Assembly (NCBI GenBank): GCA_020205615.1
Contig: CM035165.1
Coordinates: forward strand, 91,078,005 to 91,142,004
Reading direction: 5' to 3'
DNA length: 64,000 nucleotides
Source: Panax quinquefolius
Lineage: Eukaryota > Streptophyta > Magnoliopsida > Apiales > Araliaceae
In this document: one piece after another, positions 11,561-21,555 of the stretch
Numbering within the stretch: the first letter of the stretch is position 1
How the letters are laid out: each line of letters opens with the position of its first letter
The notes under the pieces: model-generated
Databases searched by the model: none
What the model was told of the DNA's origin: nothing
Seen by the model: only the letters and a program-made list of their open reading frames with translations
Made by a program: the position numbers and the translations under genes

Positions 11561-12130
11561 ATAAAGGTGACAAAGGGAACCTTTTGCTCCTCGGAGCATC
11601 CCAAGACATCAAATATCTTGGTGATCTGCTTTATCCACGTCTCTGTCTTGAGTGGTTCTGGCTTTCCCAAAAACTCTAGTGGTCCCAGCTATTTGAATTG
11701 TTTAGCGGTGACCATCCGAGAGTTGCCAGTGTTTCCACCTGCATTTTGAACAGGAGTTGTTCTCGCCTGATGTTGCATTAATTGCATAAAGCCTCTAAAC
11801 ATGTCATCGTTAATCATTTGGTCAGCGTTGTTATTTTCTTGAGGATTATTGCCATCCTGACGCACATTATCCTGGGTATTGATCGTTGGTGACTCAACGG
11901 TCTCATGTGATTCATTTCTTATCTCAACATTTTCGGATGCCATTTTCAAATACTTCCACAAAATAAAGGTTATTTGACATGTCATATATTATCCCAATAC
12001 TCTGACCGACCAAATAAATACCAACTAAACTTAAGTAGGTCATACTAGCGAAGGAATTTCCCGTCTCTCCCCTCCTAGTTCTAGTCTCACATCTCAGTCA
12101 GGGATCATATCTCTAAGCTTTGATACCAAC
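11561..12130 (-). pseudogene. Gag N-terminus and leader of Gypsy B
   Basis: On the minus strand an ATG at 11943-11941 opens a frame beginning MASENVEIRNESHETVES. It runs to 11561 with a single in-frame TAG at about 11690. It includes an FRGFMQLMQHQA segment and a KPEPLKTETWIKQITKIF segment that match the retrotransposon gag core of chromoviruses. The leader, 12130 to 11944, carries the primer site next to the LTR. Gag is cut at 11560 by the inserted Gypsy A; the remainder of Gypsy B should lie beyond the left edge. This is the only gag start visible in the window. Confidence 0.8.
12117..12129 (-). other. Primer binding site of Gypsy B
   Basis: On the minus strand the LTR end GGGGGCATCACA is followed by GTTGGTATCAAAGC. 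TGGTATCA matches the 3' end of initiator Met tRNA, the usual primer of plant chromoviruses. The site fixes both the LTR boundary and the minus orientation of the element. Confidence 0.8.
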
Positions 12131-12338
12131 TGTGATGCCCCCAAAATAGGTATACATCGCCCATTCTGAGTCGCTAAATATATGGTACATAAATCAAATA
12201 CAAACTTCCTTTATATAATATGACAACAGCGTAGCTTAAAGTTTTTACAAGAATATTGTCTCATAGACAGTATTCAAACTCAAATGAAGTCCTTATTACA
12301 TTTATTTTCACACTATTTCATAAAATAGTGAGGACTAC
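12131..12338 (-). mobile_element. Fragment of the 5' LTR of Gypsy B
   Basis: It starts TGTGATGCCCCCAAAATAGG, the minus-strand view of this LTR family's 3' end, next to the primer site. It runs 208 bp and is then interrupted by a second LTR of the same family at 12339. The base pairs before the break, ACTAC, are a plausible target-site copy, but its partner was not found. Confidence 0.75.
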
Positions 12339-13311
12339 TGTGACTCCCCCAAAACAGGTATACATCACCCATCTTGAGTCGCCAAATACATGGTACATAA
12401 ATCAAATACAAACTTAATTATACAACTGTCGTGCAAAATACGACAAAACATAGCTGAGAGTTTAAACTAGAATATTGCCTTCTAAACAATATCTACTCTC
12501 AAATAGAGTCCTCATTACATTTTTTGTCACACTATTTCACAGAATAGTTAAGACTACTAAAACAATCATCTGGACCGTCAATCCGTTCCCCGACTCGTCC
12601 CAGCTATATTTTCATCTCCTGAAGAAAACAGTGAAAGAAAGGGTGAGCTCAACTAGCCCAGTAAGAAATATTATGACTAAGATAATGCAGAATAAATTAT
12701 CCTTAGCCTTCAACAGTATAACAACTGATAGAATATAATAGACAACAAGTTTTAGATCAACAACTGCAGCGGAATAAGCAATCCATTAGAAGAGTCAAGT
12801 AGAGCATAAAATCTACTATCTTCTATGATTTAAAAGTTTTCATCAACTTTATCACGAGACTCACTTAATAAATAAAATCAAATCATCCCCGTATCACTAC
12901 CAATGATTTTCATGTAATCATCAATGGTCATGATTATACCGAATAATCCTCGGTCATAATCATACCAACAACTCGTCCATCAATGAACTACAGCCAATGA
13001 GGACTTTCACCACATCATTCGTTACATTACGGTCATGATTATACCGAATAATCCATGGTCATAATCATACCAAGTCCATCTCTGCACGTAAGCCAAAGAT
13101 GACTTTCATCACAATATAAGCATGAGGATGATGACAATGACATAATAATTCAAAAAAACAAGTTCAAGGATAAATTTTAAAGATTTATAATTTAATTTAT
13201 CCAGAAATCAATAACGTCCAAATTGTCAACATGATACTTCTTTGTAGAGTAAAATTCAAGAATAATATTCATGTACCAAAAATAATTTGGACAAAAAAAA
13301 TATATATTTTT

Positions 13312-13532
13312 CGGGTAAATAGTACCCCGTGAATAGTACTTCGGGAATAGTACCCCGACAAGAAAAGTACCCCAAATACCCGAGTGAATAATATTTGGGT
13401 GAATAGTAATCTGTGAATAGTAACTCGTGAATAGTACTCCGAAACGAAAAAGTGCCCCGAATACCCGAGTGAATAATACTAGAGTGAATAGTAACCGGGT
13501 GAATAGTAACCTGTGAATAGTAACTCATAAAT
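13312..13532. repeat. GTGAATAGTA minisatellite in LTR D
   Basis: The motif GTGAATAGTA recurs about ten times with variable spacers such as CCCCG, ACTC and ACCGG. The reverse complement TACTATTCAC forms the arrays in plus-oriented copies of the same LTR family. Read in element orientation it lies downstream of the TATA box. Confidence 0.75.
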
Positions 13533-13614
13533 AAAATGATATTTCATGACGAGTATGAAAGAAATGATATCTCAAACGAGTATAATAGAATATACGAAAC
13601 TGTAAATAGATTTT

Positions 13615-14146
13615 CACCCGCCATGCGGTAATCCACGTAGACAGATCATTTTCACAATTTAATAAGGAATGAATACAAAGGATCATTCACCATGCATGCG
13701 GTAGTCCACACAGATAAAAGTTATTCCAATGAATAATAAAGAATGAAATAACAACAGAATTCACTGTGCATGCGATAGATCGCACGCATAAAAGTTATTC
13801 CAACGAGTAATAATAAAGAATGGAACTGTGTCATGCGTAATCCGCATGCATGTGATATTCCAATGTAATAATAAAGAAGCGGAACCAGTCACGATAATCC
13901 GTACACACGGGATATTCCAATGTAATAATAAAGAATGGAATCAGTCACGCGTAATCCACACGCATGTGATATTCCAAATGTAATAATAAAGAATGGAATA
14001 ATGAAGAATTTCACCGTGTATGGTGATTAAGATGTATAAAAGTTATTCAACATAATAATAAAGAATGGAATAATGTAAGAATTTTACCATGTATGCGGTA
14101 ATTCATATGACATGTTATTCCAACATAATAATAAAGAATGGAATAA
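13615..14146. repeat. Minisatellite of about 57 bp in LTR D
   Basis: About eight imperfect copies share the core TATTCCAA-TGTAATAATAAAGAATGGAA followed by a GCATGCG-type palindrome. Spacing is 55 to 70 bp. A homologous array is in the solo LTR at 19230-19640, while the LTR of Gypsy F lacks it, so the array marks a subfamily. Confidence 0.7.
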
Positions 14147-14631
14147 TAAGCTCTCTTTATGAATACGAAAGAAATAATACCCTTACCTCAAAAGAAGAAA
14201 AGCAGAGGATCTTTGGAATAGTGAGGTAGTAGACTTCTTCTTCTTTCTCTCTATAATTTCTCTCTATAATAATTGCTTCTATAGCTTTTAGTGAATTGGT
14301 GAAAAATGAAGGAAGAATTTATAGGAAAATATAGTTTCGATAATTGCACGTTTTGGGGCTCAAAATATTATAAGTATAATACCTTCCTCTTTTTCTTCAT
14401 TTTTAATTTAGTCCTGCAAGTATTATCAAACTTGCACCACCTCCCCTAATAATAAATCATGTGAATCAATAGTAAATCATGTGACTCAATAGTTCTAATC
14501 ATGTGAAGAAAACTAATTACAGTATAGTACCTTCATCTATACCTCCATTTTTAACTTAGTCATGCAAGTATTATCAATCTTGCACCAACTCCCCTAATAG
14601 TAAATGAATGTGAATCAATAGTACACACATG

Positions 14632-15243
14632 AGTTGTCCAGGTTTGGACCTCATTTGATGGAGAATGAGGAACGTATGACGCGGATGTTTCTGAGAGGTT
14701 TGAAACCCAACAGACGTTAATATCTCATTTCACATAAATTTTCTCTCTATTCAGATGTTGTCAACAGGGCTCAATTATTAGAAGCGAGATAACGAAGTAC
14801 GCTCAATCGAGGGACCACAACGAGGATCATCTTGGTGACAAAGTAATCATCGTAACAACGATAACCGGCGGAGAAAGAAAAATATGGACAAGAGCAAAGA
14901 ACCACTGGTGGTAATCATGGCCGTGAGAATAGAAAGAAGCGAGTCGGGAGGAGATTTTAAAAGAGGAGATTAAACAATGAAAATACGAAGACGTCAAAGA
15001 CCAAAGAACAAGCTGGTTCAAGGGAGGAGAATGACCACCGGTCATATGCTATAAGTGCGGAAAAGAAGGACATATCACCAAACCGCCCACAACAGTTTAA
15101 GGTATGTTATAATTGTGGAAAGGAAGGACATATCGCTCGAGAAGAGATTTGACCAGAGCGAAACCAAGTCTAAATGTGGATGGTGACTCAAAAGGTCATC
15201 CCGAGAAAAAGTCAAAGTCAATGGTTCCTAGAAGGCGTTTGTC
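14632..15243 (+). pseudogene. Gag C-terminal half with two zinc knuckles (Gypsy C)
   Basis: The start is truncated at the LTR D junction. Recognisable pieces include RMFLRGLKP, a SDVVNRAQLLEA segment and two nucleocapsid knuckles: CYKCGKEGHITK from 15047, and CYNCGKEGHIA from about 15106. In both knuckles the last Cys is lost. Frames shift repeatedly, so no intact gag can be made. Confidence 0.75.
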
Positions 15244-16008
15244 GTGACCGGGTCAACATGTGAGAACCCAAACGAGGTGATCACGGGTAAGCTAATCATA
15301 AATTCATGCGAAGTTTATACCTTACTAGATACCGGTGCTACCCATTCATTTATTTCTCCTGCTTGTGCTCAACGTTTAAACTTGACTTCGGAGAAATTAG
15401 ACTTTGATTTATCTGTGGAGACTCCGTTAGGAGAAACTTTCAACACATCCACTGTTTATAAATCTTGTTTGATCCAAGTTGGCACCATCACCTTACTTGT
15501 TGACCTTATCTCTTTAAAGATACTTGCATTTGACGTGATTTTAGGGATTGATTGGTTAACTACTCATCATGCCAAAATTGATTGTTTTCGTAAGGTTGTT
15601 AGTTTTCATATTCCTAACCAACCTGTTGTGCAAATTCAAGCAACTAAGCCATTAAAATCAATCACTGTTATATCAAGTCATAAAGCTATTCGTTTATTAA
15701 AAAATGGATGTCAAGCTTTCTTAGCCCATGTTATGGATTTGAATAAAGACACATCATATTTGAATAATATTCATGTTGTTATTGACTTTCCTGACGTATT
15801 TCCTGAAGAACTTCCCGGTCTACCCCCAGAACGTGAAGTTGAATTCTTTATTGACCTTGAACCTGGTACGAAGCCCATTTCTAAAACCCCATATCGAATG
15901 GCTCCTATTGAACTTCAAGAGTTAAAGGTCCAACTACAGGAGTTGTTGGACATCGATTTCATTCGTCCTAGTACATCTCCTCGGGGTGCTCCCCTGTTTT
16001 ATTTGTAA
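15244..16008 (+). pseudogene. Protease and start of RT (Gypsy C), 254 codons
   Basis: This is one of the longest open frames in the window. Residues 24-38 hold the retropepsin motif YTLLDTGATHSFIS with catalytic Asp29 intact, and the second protease signature ILGIDWL lies near residue 98. The linker has DVFPEELPGLPPEREVEFF, then the N-terminal RT segment through RPSTSPRGAP. A frameshift near 15995 breaks it in the next conserved RT block. The first codon is internal to the gag-pol frame. Protease would cleave the polyprotein inside the particle. Confidence 0.88.
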
Positions 16009-17110
16009 AGAAGAAAGAGCGGGAGTATGCGACTTTGTACGACTATCGAGAATTGAATCATGTCACCATCAAGAATAGTATCCATTACCTCGTATTGATG
16101 ACCTATTTGACCGATTGCAAGGAGCACAATTCTTCTCAAAGACCGATCTTCGTTTTGGATATCATCATTTGAAGGTTAAACCGAGGATATTCCAAAGACG
16201 ACCTTCGAACTCCTAAGACAGCATTATGAATTCTTAGTAATGTCTTTTGGATTGACTAATGCTCCCGCCGCTTTCATGGATATGATGAACCGAGTATTCA
16301 AGGAATATTTGGATCAGTTCGTTGTTGTTTTTATTGATGACATCCTCATATATTCCAAAATTCGTGAAGATCATGAGCACCATTTGAAGCTGGTACTCCA
16401 AAGGCTTCGTGAAAACAAGTTATATGCCAAGTTGAAGAAATGCGAGTTCTGGCTTGAGGAAGTAGCATTCCTTGGGCACGTGGTGTCAAAACATGAAGTA
16501 TTTGTTGACCCGACGAAGATTGAAGCAATACAAAGTTAGGAGCAACCGAAGTCGGTGACTGAAGTACGTAGCTTTCTAGGCTTAGCTGGTTATTATCGGA
16601 GATTTGTGGAAGGATTTTCTTGAATCGCTACTACATTAACTCAGCTGACTCAGAAAGATATCAAATTTGTATGGAGCGAGGAATGCGAGAAGAGTTTCCA
16701 AGAGCTGAAGAGGAGACTTATTTTAAGACTGTTTTGACAATACCATCCGGTTGGATGGATTTTTATCTACAAATGATGCTTCAGGAAAGGGCTAGGATGT
16801 GTTCTCATGCAACGTGGGAAATTTATAGCCTATGCCTCACGATAACTTAAAGAATACGAGAGGAATTATCCTACTCATGATCTAGAGTTATGCTAGCCGA
16901 TTGCTTCGCTAAAGATCTGGAGGCACTATTTATATGGGGAGAAAGTGGAAATATATTTAGACTATAAAAGTCTCAAATATTTCTTCACCCAAAAGGAGCT
17001 CAACATGCGGCAATGACGTTGGCTCGAGTTATTGAAAGATTACGACCATACCATCCAATACCATCCCGAAAAGCAAACGTGGTAGTGTGACGATTGAGTA
17101 GAAGATCATA
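16009..17110 (+). pseudogene. RT and RNase H (Gypsy C), frameshifted
   Basis: Early RT motifs are present but scattered over frames between 16009 and 16235. In motif A the Lys-Ile-Asp is read as Lys-Thr-Asp. The 99-codon frame from 16240 holds [12 protein letters not shown] and the active-site box FIDDIL with Asp33-Asp34 of that frame. A TAG at about 16537 ends it just before the [16 protein letters not shown] tether region near 16570. RNase H follows in fragments with multiple stops up to about 17110. Confidence 0.82.
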
Positions 17111-18149
17111 TGTGGGTACAAGTGCAATGTTGTTAACACAAAGGCCCATTTTTGTATGACTTGCAAAGGATGGAGATAGAGATAAAGGCTCCAAGTACCC
17201 ACGTGATGATATCAAGCATCTGAGTAGAACCGACTTTAATTGATAAAGTTAAAGTCGCTTTCAAGCTACGTACGTGGAGCTGATGCGTATGAAGAAGAAA
17301 GTGCAAGAAAGTGCTATTCCAGAAGAAAGAATCGATGAAGAAGGAATACTTTGAGTCAACTCCAGACTTTGTGTTCCTAACGATTCTGACTTGAAGCATA
17401 GAATCATGATGGAGGCACACAACACACCGTTTGTAATCCATCCTGGGAGTACCAAGATGTATCATGATCTTCAACACACATTTTGGTGGAACAATATGAA
17501 GAGAGAAATTGCAAAGTTTATCTCGAGGTGTTTAACTTGTTAACGTGTAAAGGTGGAGCATCAAGTGCCTAAGGGTTCATTGCAACCACTTGAGATCCCA
17601 AAATGGAAGTGGGAACACATTACCATGGATTTCGTTACGGGTCTTCCCACGGTTTCTCAAGGCATAAATGTTATTTGGGTTATTGTTGATAGATTAACCA
17701 AGTCTGCTCATTTCTTGCCGATACGGGAGACTTATTCCCTTGAACGTCTTGCTCGTATATACTTAAATGAGATTGTGAGATTGCATGGCATGCCAGTATC
17801 CATAGTTTCGGATCGTGACCCAAGATTCACTTCACGATTTTGGATTAGCTTGCAAAAAGCTATGGGCACGGATTTACGATTCAGTTTGGCATACCATCCT
17901 CAAACGGACGGGCAATCAGAGAGAACTATTCAAACTCTTGAAGATCTATTAAGACTTTGTGTCCTAGATTTGAAAGGGAGTTGGGATAAGTACCTACCAT
18001 TGGTGGAATTCTCCTACAACAACAGTTATCAGGCAAGTATAGGTGTGGCTCCATTTGAAGCATTGTATGGACAAAAATGTCACTCTCTAGTATGTTGGGA
18101 TGAGGTGGGAAGCAATGTTGTTGGGACCAGAGTTGGTACGAATGACTAC
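17111..18149 (+). pseudogene. Integrase with intact catalytic DDE core (Gypsy C)
   Basis: The zinc-binding region near 17400-17545 is readable, but its CLTC is followed by a stop. The open frame from 17553 then carries the whole catalytic core: MDFVTGLP (first Asp), SDRDPRFTS (second Asp) and [15 protein letters not shown] (the Glu). The core ends at VCWDEV before a frameshift. At 18149 the frame is cut by a solo LTR, and the C-terminus resumes at 20984. Integrase would insert the cDNA into the genome. Confidence 0.88.
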
Positions 18150-20983
18150 TGTGACGCCCCCAAAACAGGTATACATCACCTATTCTGAGTCGCCAAATAC
18201 ATGGTACAGAATACAAATACAACTTAATTATACAACTGTCGTGAAAAGTACGACAAAACATAAGCTGTGAGTTTTAATACAAATATTGTCGTCTAGACAA
18301 TATACAAACTCAAATTCAATATTATTACATTTATTTTCCCACTATTTCACTTTGAATAGTGAGGGGACTACTAATCTTATCATCTCGTAGTCATTACTCC
18401 GCTCCCCGACTAGTCCTCGCCACGTTCTCATTTCACAAGAGAACAATGAAAGTAAAAGGGTGAGCTCAACTAGCCCAAGATAGTAAATATTATGACTAAG
18501 ATAATGCGTAATATATTATCGTTAGCCTTCAACAAAGTTGTTAAAGCGATATAATATAACAACCATCAAGTTTAACTGCGATGGAACAAGCAATCCATTA
18601 AAAGAGTCAAGTAGAGAATAAAATCTACTATCTTTTATGATTTAAAAGGTTTTCATCACTTTTATCATTGGACGTGACTTAATAAATAATCCACATCATC
18701 GAATCACCCCTTACATTACTACGGCCGAGGATATTCTTTAGTATCACGACCACAATTATCCATGCACTACGGGCCAAGAATATTTGTGTATTCATTAATG
18801 GTCATGATCATGCCAACAATCGTCCATCAATGCACTACGGCCAATGAGGACTTTTACCACATCATTTGTAACATTACGGTTATGATTACACCGAATAATC
18901 TTCGGTCATAATCATACCAAGTCCATCTATGCACTACAGGCCACAGATGACTTTTAACAAAATATAAACATGAGGATGATGACAATGATATAAGAATTCA
19001 ATAAATCAAGTTCAAGAATTATTTTATCCAGGAATCAATAACGTCCAAATTGTCAACATGATACTGCTTTATGGAGTAAAATTCAAGAATGCTCAGAAGA
19101 ATATTTCAATGAAAAGATACTGGATGAAGCGTAAATATCAAGGATATTCCACTAATTTTATGGAGTATAGAAGTCAAAACTTAAACCAACCGAATATTAA
19201 TAAGGAATGAAATACAAAAAGAAATCATCAGGCATGCGATAGACCACACAAGGCGAGTTATTCAAGCGAATAATAAATAACGGAATCAGTCCCACAGAAA
19301 GCGTAATGCAGTGATATTCCAATGAGAATAATAAACACTAATCGTGTCCGGCGTAAAATGCATGCATACAAGATATTCCATGTAATAATAAAGGCGGAAT
19401 CGGTCCCAGAAACGCGCATATGACAAGATATTCCAATGAGAATAATAAAGAGGCGGAACCAGTCCGCCAGAACGCATGCATGGATGTTCCAAATGAATGA
19501 TAAATAATGGAACTGAGTTCTACAGAAACGCATGCATGAGGATGTTCCAACAGAATGATAAATAATGGAATAACAAAAGAATTTTACCAAGTATAGGGTA
19601 GCCCACGTATACAGGTTATTCCAATAGAATAATAAATAATGGAATAATAGAAGTTCTCTTCGTGGATAAGAAAGAAATAATACTCCCTACCTTGGAAAAA
19701 TTGGATACTGGAATAGTGAGGTAGCAGACTTCTCTTCTTCTTTCTCTCTATAATAATCGCTCTAAATCTTTTGTGAATTGATGAGAAATGAAGGAAGAAT
19801 GAGCTTCTGTTTATAGGAAAATATAGTTTCGATAATTGCACATTTTTGGGCTCAAAAAATTACAATACAATACCTCCAATTTTTCTTTCATTTTTAATTT
19901 AGTCCTGCAAGTATTATCAAACTTGCACCACCTCCCCTAATAGTAAATAATGTGAATCAATAGTGCAATCATGTGAATCAATAGTATAATCATGTGAAAA
20001 ATATGAATTACAGTATAGTACCTCCATCTATACCTCCATTTTTAACTTAGTCATGCAAGTATTATCAATCTTGCACCAACTCTCCTAATAGTAAATAATG
20101 TGATTCAATAGTACACACATGTGAACAAATAGTTATATAAGCATGTGAATTAGTAGCAATTAATTGCTCATTTATCCGATAAATTACCCGATTTATCAAT
20201 ATAACCCCTAGACATCAATTATCATCGGAATAGATGTCGATTTTCACTAAAACTAATAATCCCAACACAATGGAACTATCAAAATTCATTTTTAATCAAC
20301 ACAACTTATTCATCATTAATATTATAACTCACAATATTTAACAACCAGGTCGTTCCCAGGAAAGAGGGGGCTTTCGGATAAGGATTTCTCCTTATTGGCG
20401 CCGCAATTAGGTGACCAAACCTCTCCTCGATGAACTTCTACATATGTCAATATTACAAATAATAATATGAATAACTTTGTCGTCTCAATTATTGATTTAA
20501 TAATATAAAATATTATGCAAATGATAATGTGATAATAATTGAATCAATAATATGAGAAATATGATGCAGCAATTACTATAGCAATAATTGAGTATAACGA
20601 GTGACTTCTCACGTAAGTATCAATAATCAATACCGGTGCTACTACGCATCACGCCAGACGTATTCTTGTACTTTTAACAACGGGGTGTTTCAACAGTTAA
20701 CGGTAAAACTTCCACCGTTATTTTCATAAAGTATTTTTGTCGTTTTCTCAATCCGACGATAATTTCGTTGTGGGGGTCCACCAATGATTGTGTTAGATTG
20801 AACTAATATTCCATGTTAAAATGAATATTCCCCACCAATCGAATATTATATAACAACTTCACAGATTTTGCAAAATTTGTAAATATTACCCACAACTATA
20901 ACATTATATCAAATCCACACCATAATATTCAAAAATATATTTCAAGAAAATTTAATCTTTATTCAAAAAGTTGGGGTCTTACA
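18150..20983 (-). mobile_element. Solo chromovirus LTR, 2,834 bp, inside Gypsy C integrase
   Basis: It starts TGTGACGCCCCCAAAACAGG and ends GTTGGGGTCTTACA. The 5 bp duplication ACTAC flanks it exactly, at 18145-18149 and 20984-20988. Integrase coding continues across the site when it is removed. It is the same family as the LTR of Gypsy C itself, but in reverse orientation. It is the best complete reference for this LTR in the window. Confidence 0.92.
19230..19640. repeat. Minisatellite of about 57 bp in the solo LTR
   Basis: About seven copies of a unit with GATATTCCAATG-AGAATAATAAA-GGCGGAACC and a GCATGCAT core are present. It is homologous to the array at 13615-14146, with a different copy number and sequence. 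Confidence 0.65.
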
Positions 20984-21545
20984 ACTACAGAGAAGATCCA
21001 AATGATTCAACAACGTAAACCAAGATACATGATCGACAAAAAGAGTTATGCGGATCTTCATCGAAAGGACGTGGAATTTGACATCGGGGATCATGTATTA
21101 TTCTACGTATTGCTCCATGGAAGGGAGTTACAAGATTCGGAAGAGAGGAAAGCTCAATCCACGATTTATTGGTCCATTTGATTCTTGAATCGAAAGTAGG
21201 AAATGTGGCCTATAGACTCGCATTACCTCCAAGTATGTCTCGTGTTCATAATGTTTTTCATATATATATGTGCTACGTAAATATGTGAAAGACCCAAACC
21301 ACGTTATTAAGTTAGAACCGGACGAGATAGCCGAAGACTTAACGTACAAAGAGGTACCTGCCAAGATCTTGGATAGGAAAGAGCATGTCCTACGCACAAA
21401 AGTCATACCACACGTCAAAGTTTTGTGGAGGAACCATGCTATAGAGGAAATGACACCGGGAGTTGGAAACGAAATGAAAGCGAGATATCCTCACCTTTTG
21501 AAACACAGTGCACGTCACGTCAATTTCGAGGATGAAATTTCATAA
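20984..21545 (+). pseudogene. Integrase C-terminus and chromodomain (Gypsy C)
   Basis: After the ACTAC duplication the coding resumes with EKIQMIQQR and KKSYADLHRKDVEFDIGDHV, the usual C-terminal integrase region, then frame changes. The 91-codon frame ending at 21545 carries the chromodomain, from VPAKILDRKEHVLRTK to HVKVLWRNHAIEEM. Where Gypsy F has TWELESEM, this copy reads TPGVGNEM: an insertion and a compensating loss of bases shift only that block. The expected conserved Trp is therefore lost. The frame ends FEDEIS just before the polypurine tract. Confidence 0.85.
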
Positions 21546-21555
21546 GGAGGGGGGT
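21545..21555 (+). other. Polypurine tract (Gypsy C)
   Basis: The purine run AAGGAGGGGGG comes immediately before the LTR start TGTAAGACCCC. The same tract is seen on the minus strand in Gypsy F. Confidence 0.8.

Larger units (their letters stand above)
12339..14631 (-). mobile_element. Truncated chromovirus LTR D nested in the Gypsy B LTR
   Basis: It begins TGTGACTCCCCCAAAACAGG and can be followed in parallel with the complete solo LTR at 18150-20983. It stops at about 14631, inside a shared ATAGTACACACATG segment, where Gypsy C gag begins. The final part of the LTR, with the GGGGTCTTACA end, is missing, so the join at 14631 is a deletion or recombination junction. It includes two minisatellites. 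The open frames within it are short and unrelated to known proteins. Confidence 0.75.

Noticed and set aside
13256..13528. Repetitive 90-codon minus-strand frame
   Set aside because: Same cause: the GTGAATAGTA array in LTR D.
13312..14146. CRISPR-like regularly spaced repeats
   Set aside because: The units are degenerate and directly tandem, with no unique spacers or cas genes, and the context is a plant LTR.
19258..19841. Minus-strand frames with repeated Tyr-Tyr-Ser and Trp-Asn-Ile blocks, possible repeat protein
   Set aside because: They are the translation of the 57 bp minisatellite in an LTR. Period and content follow the DNA repeat.
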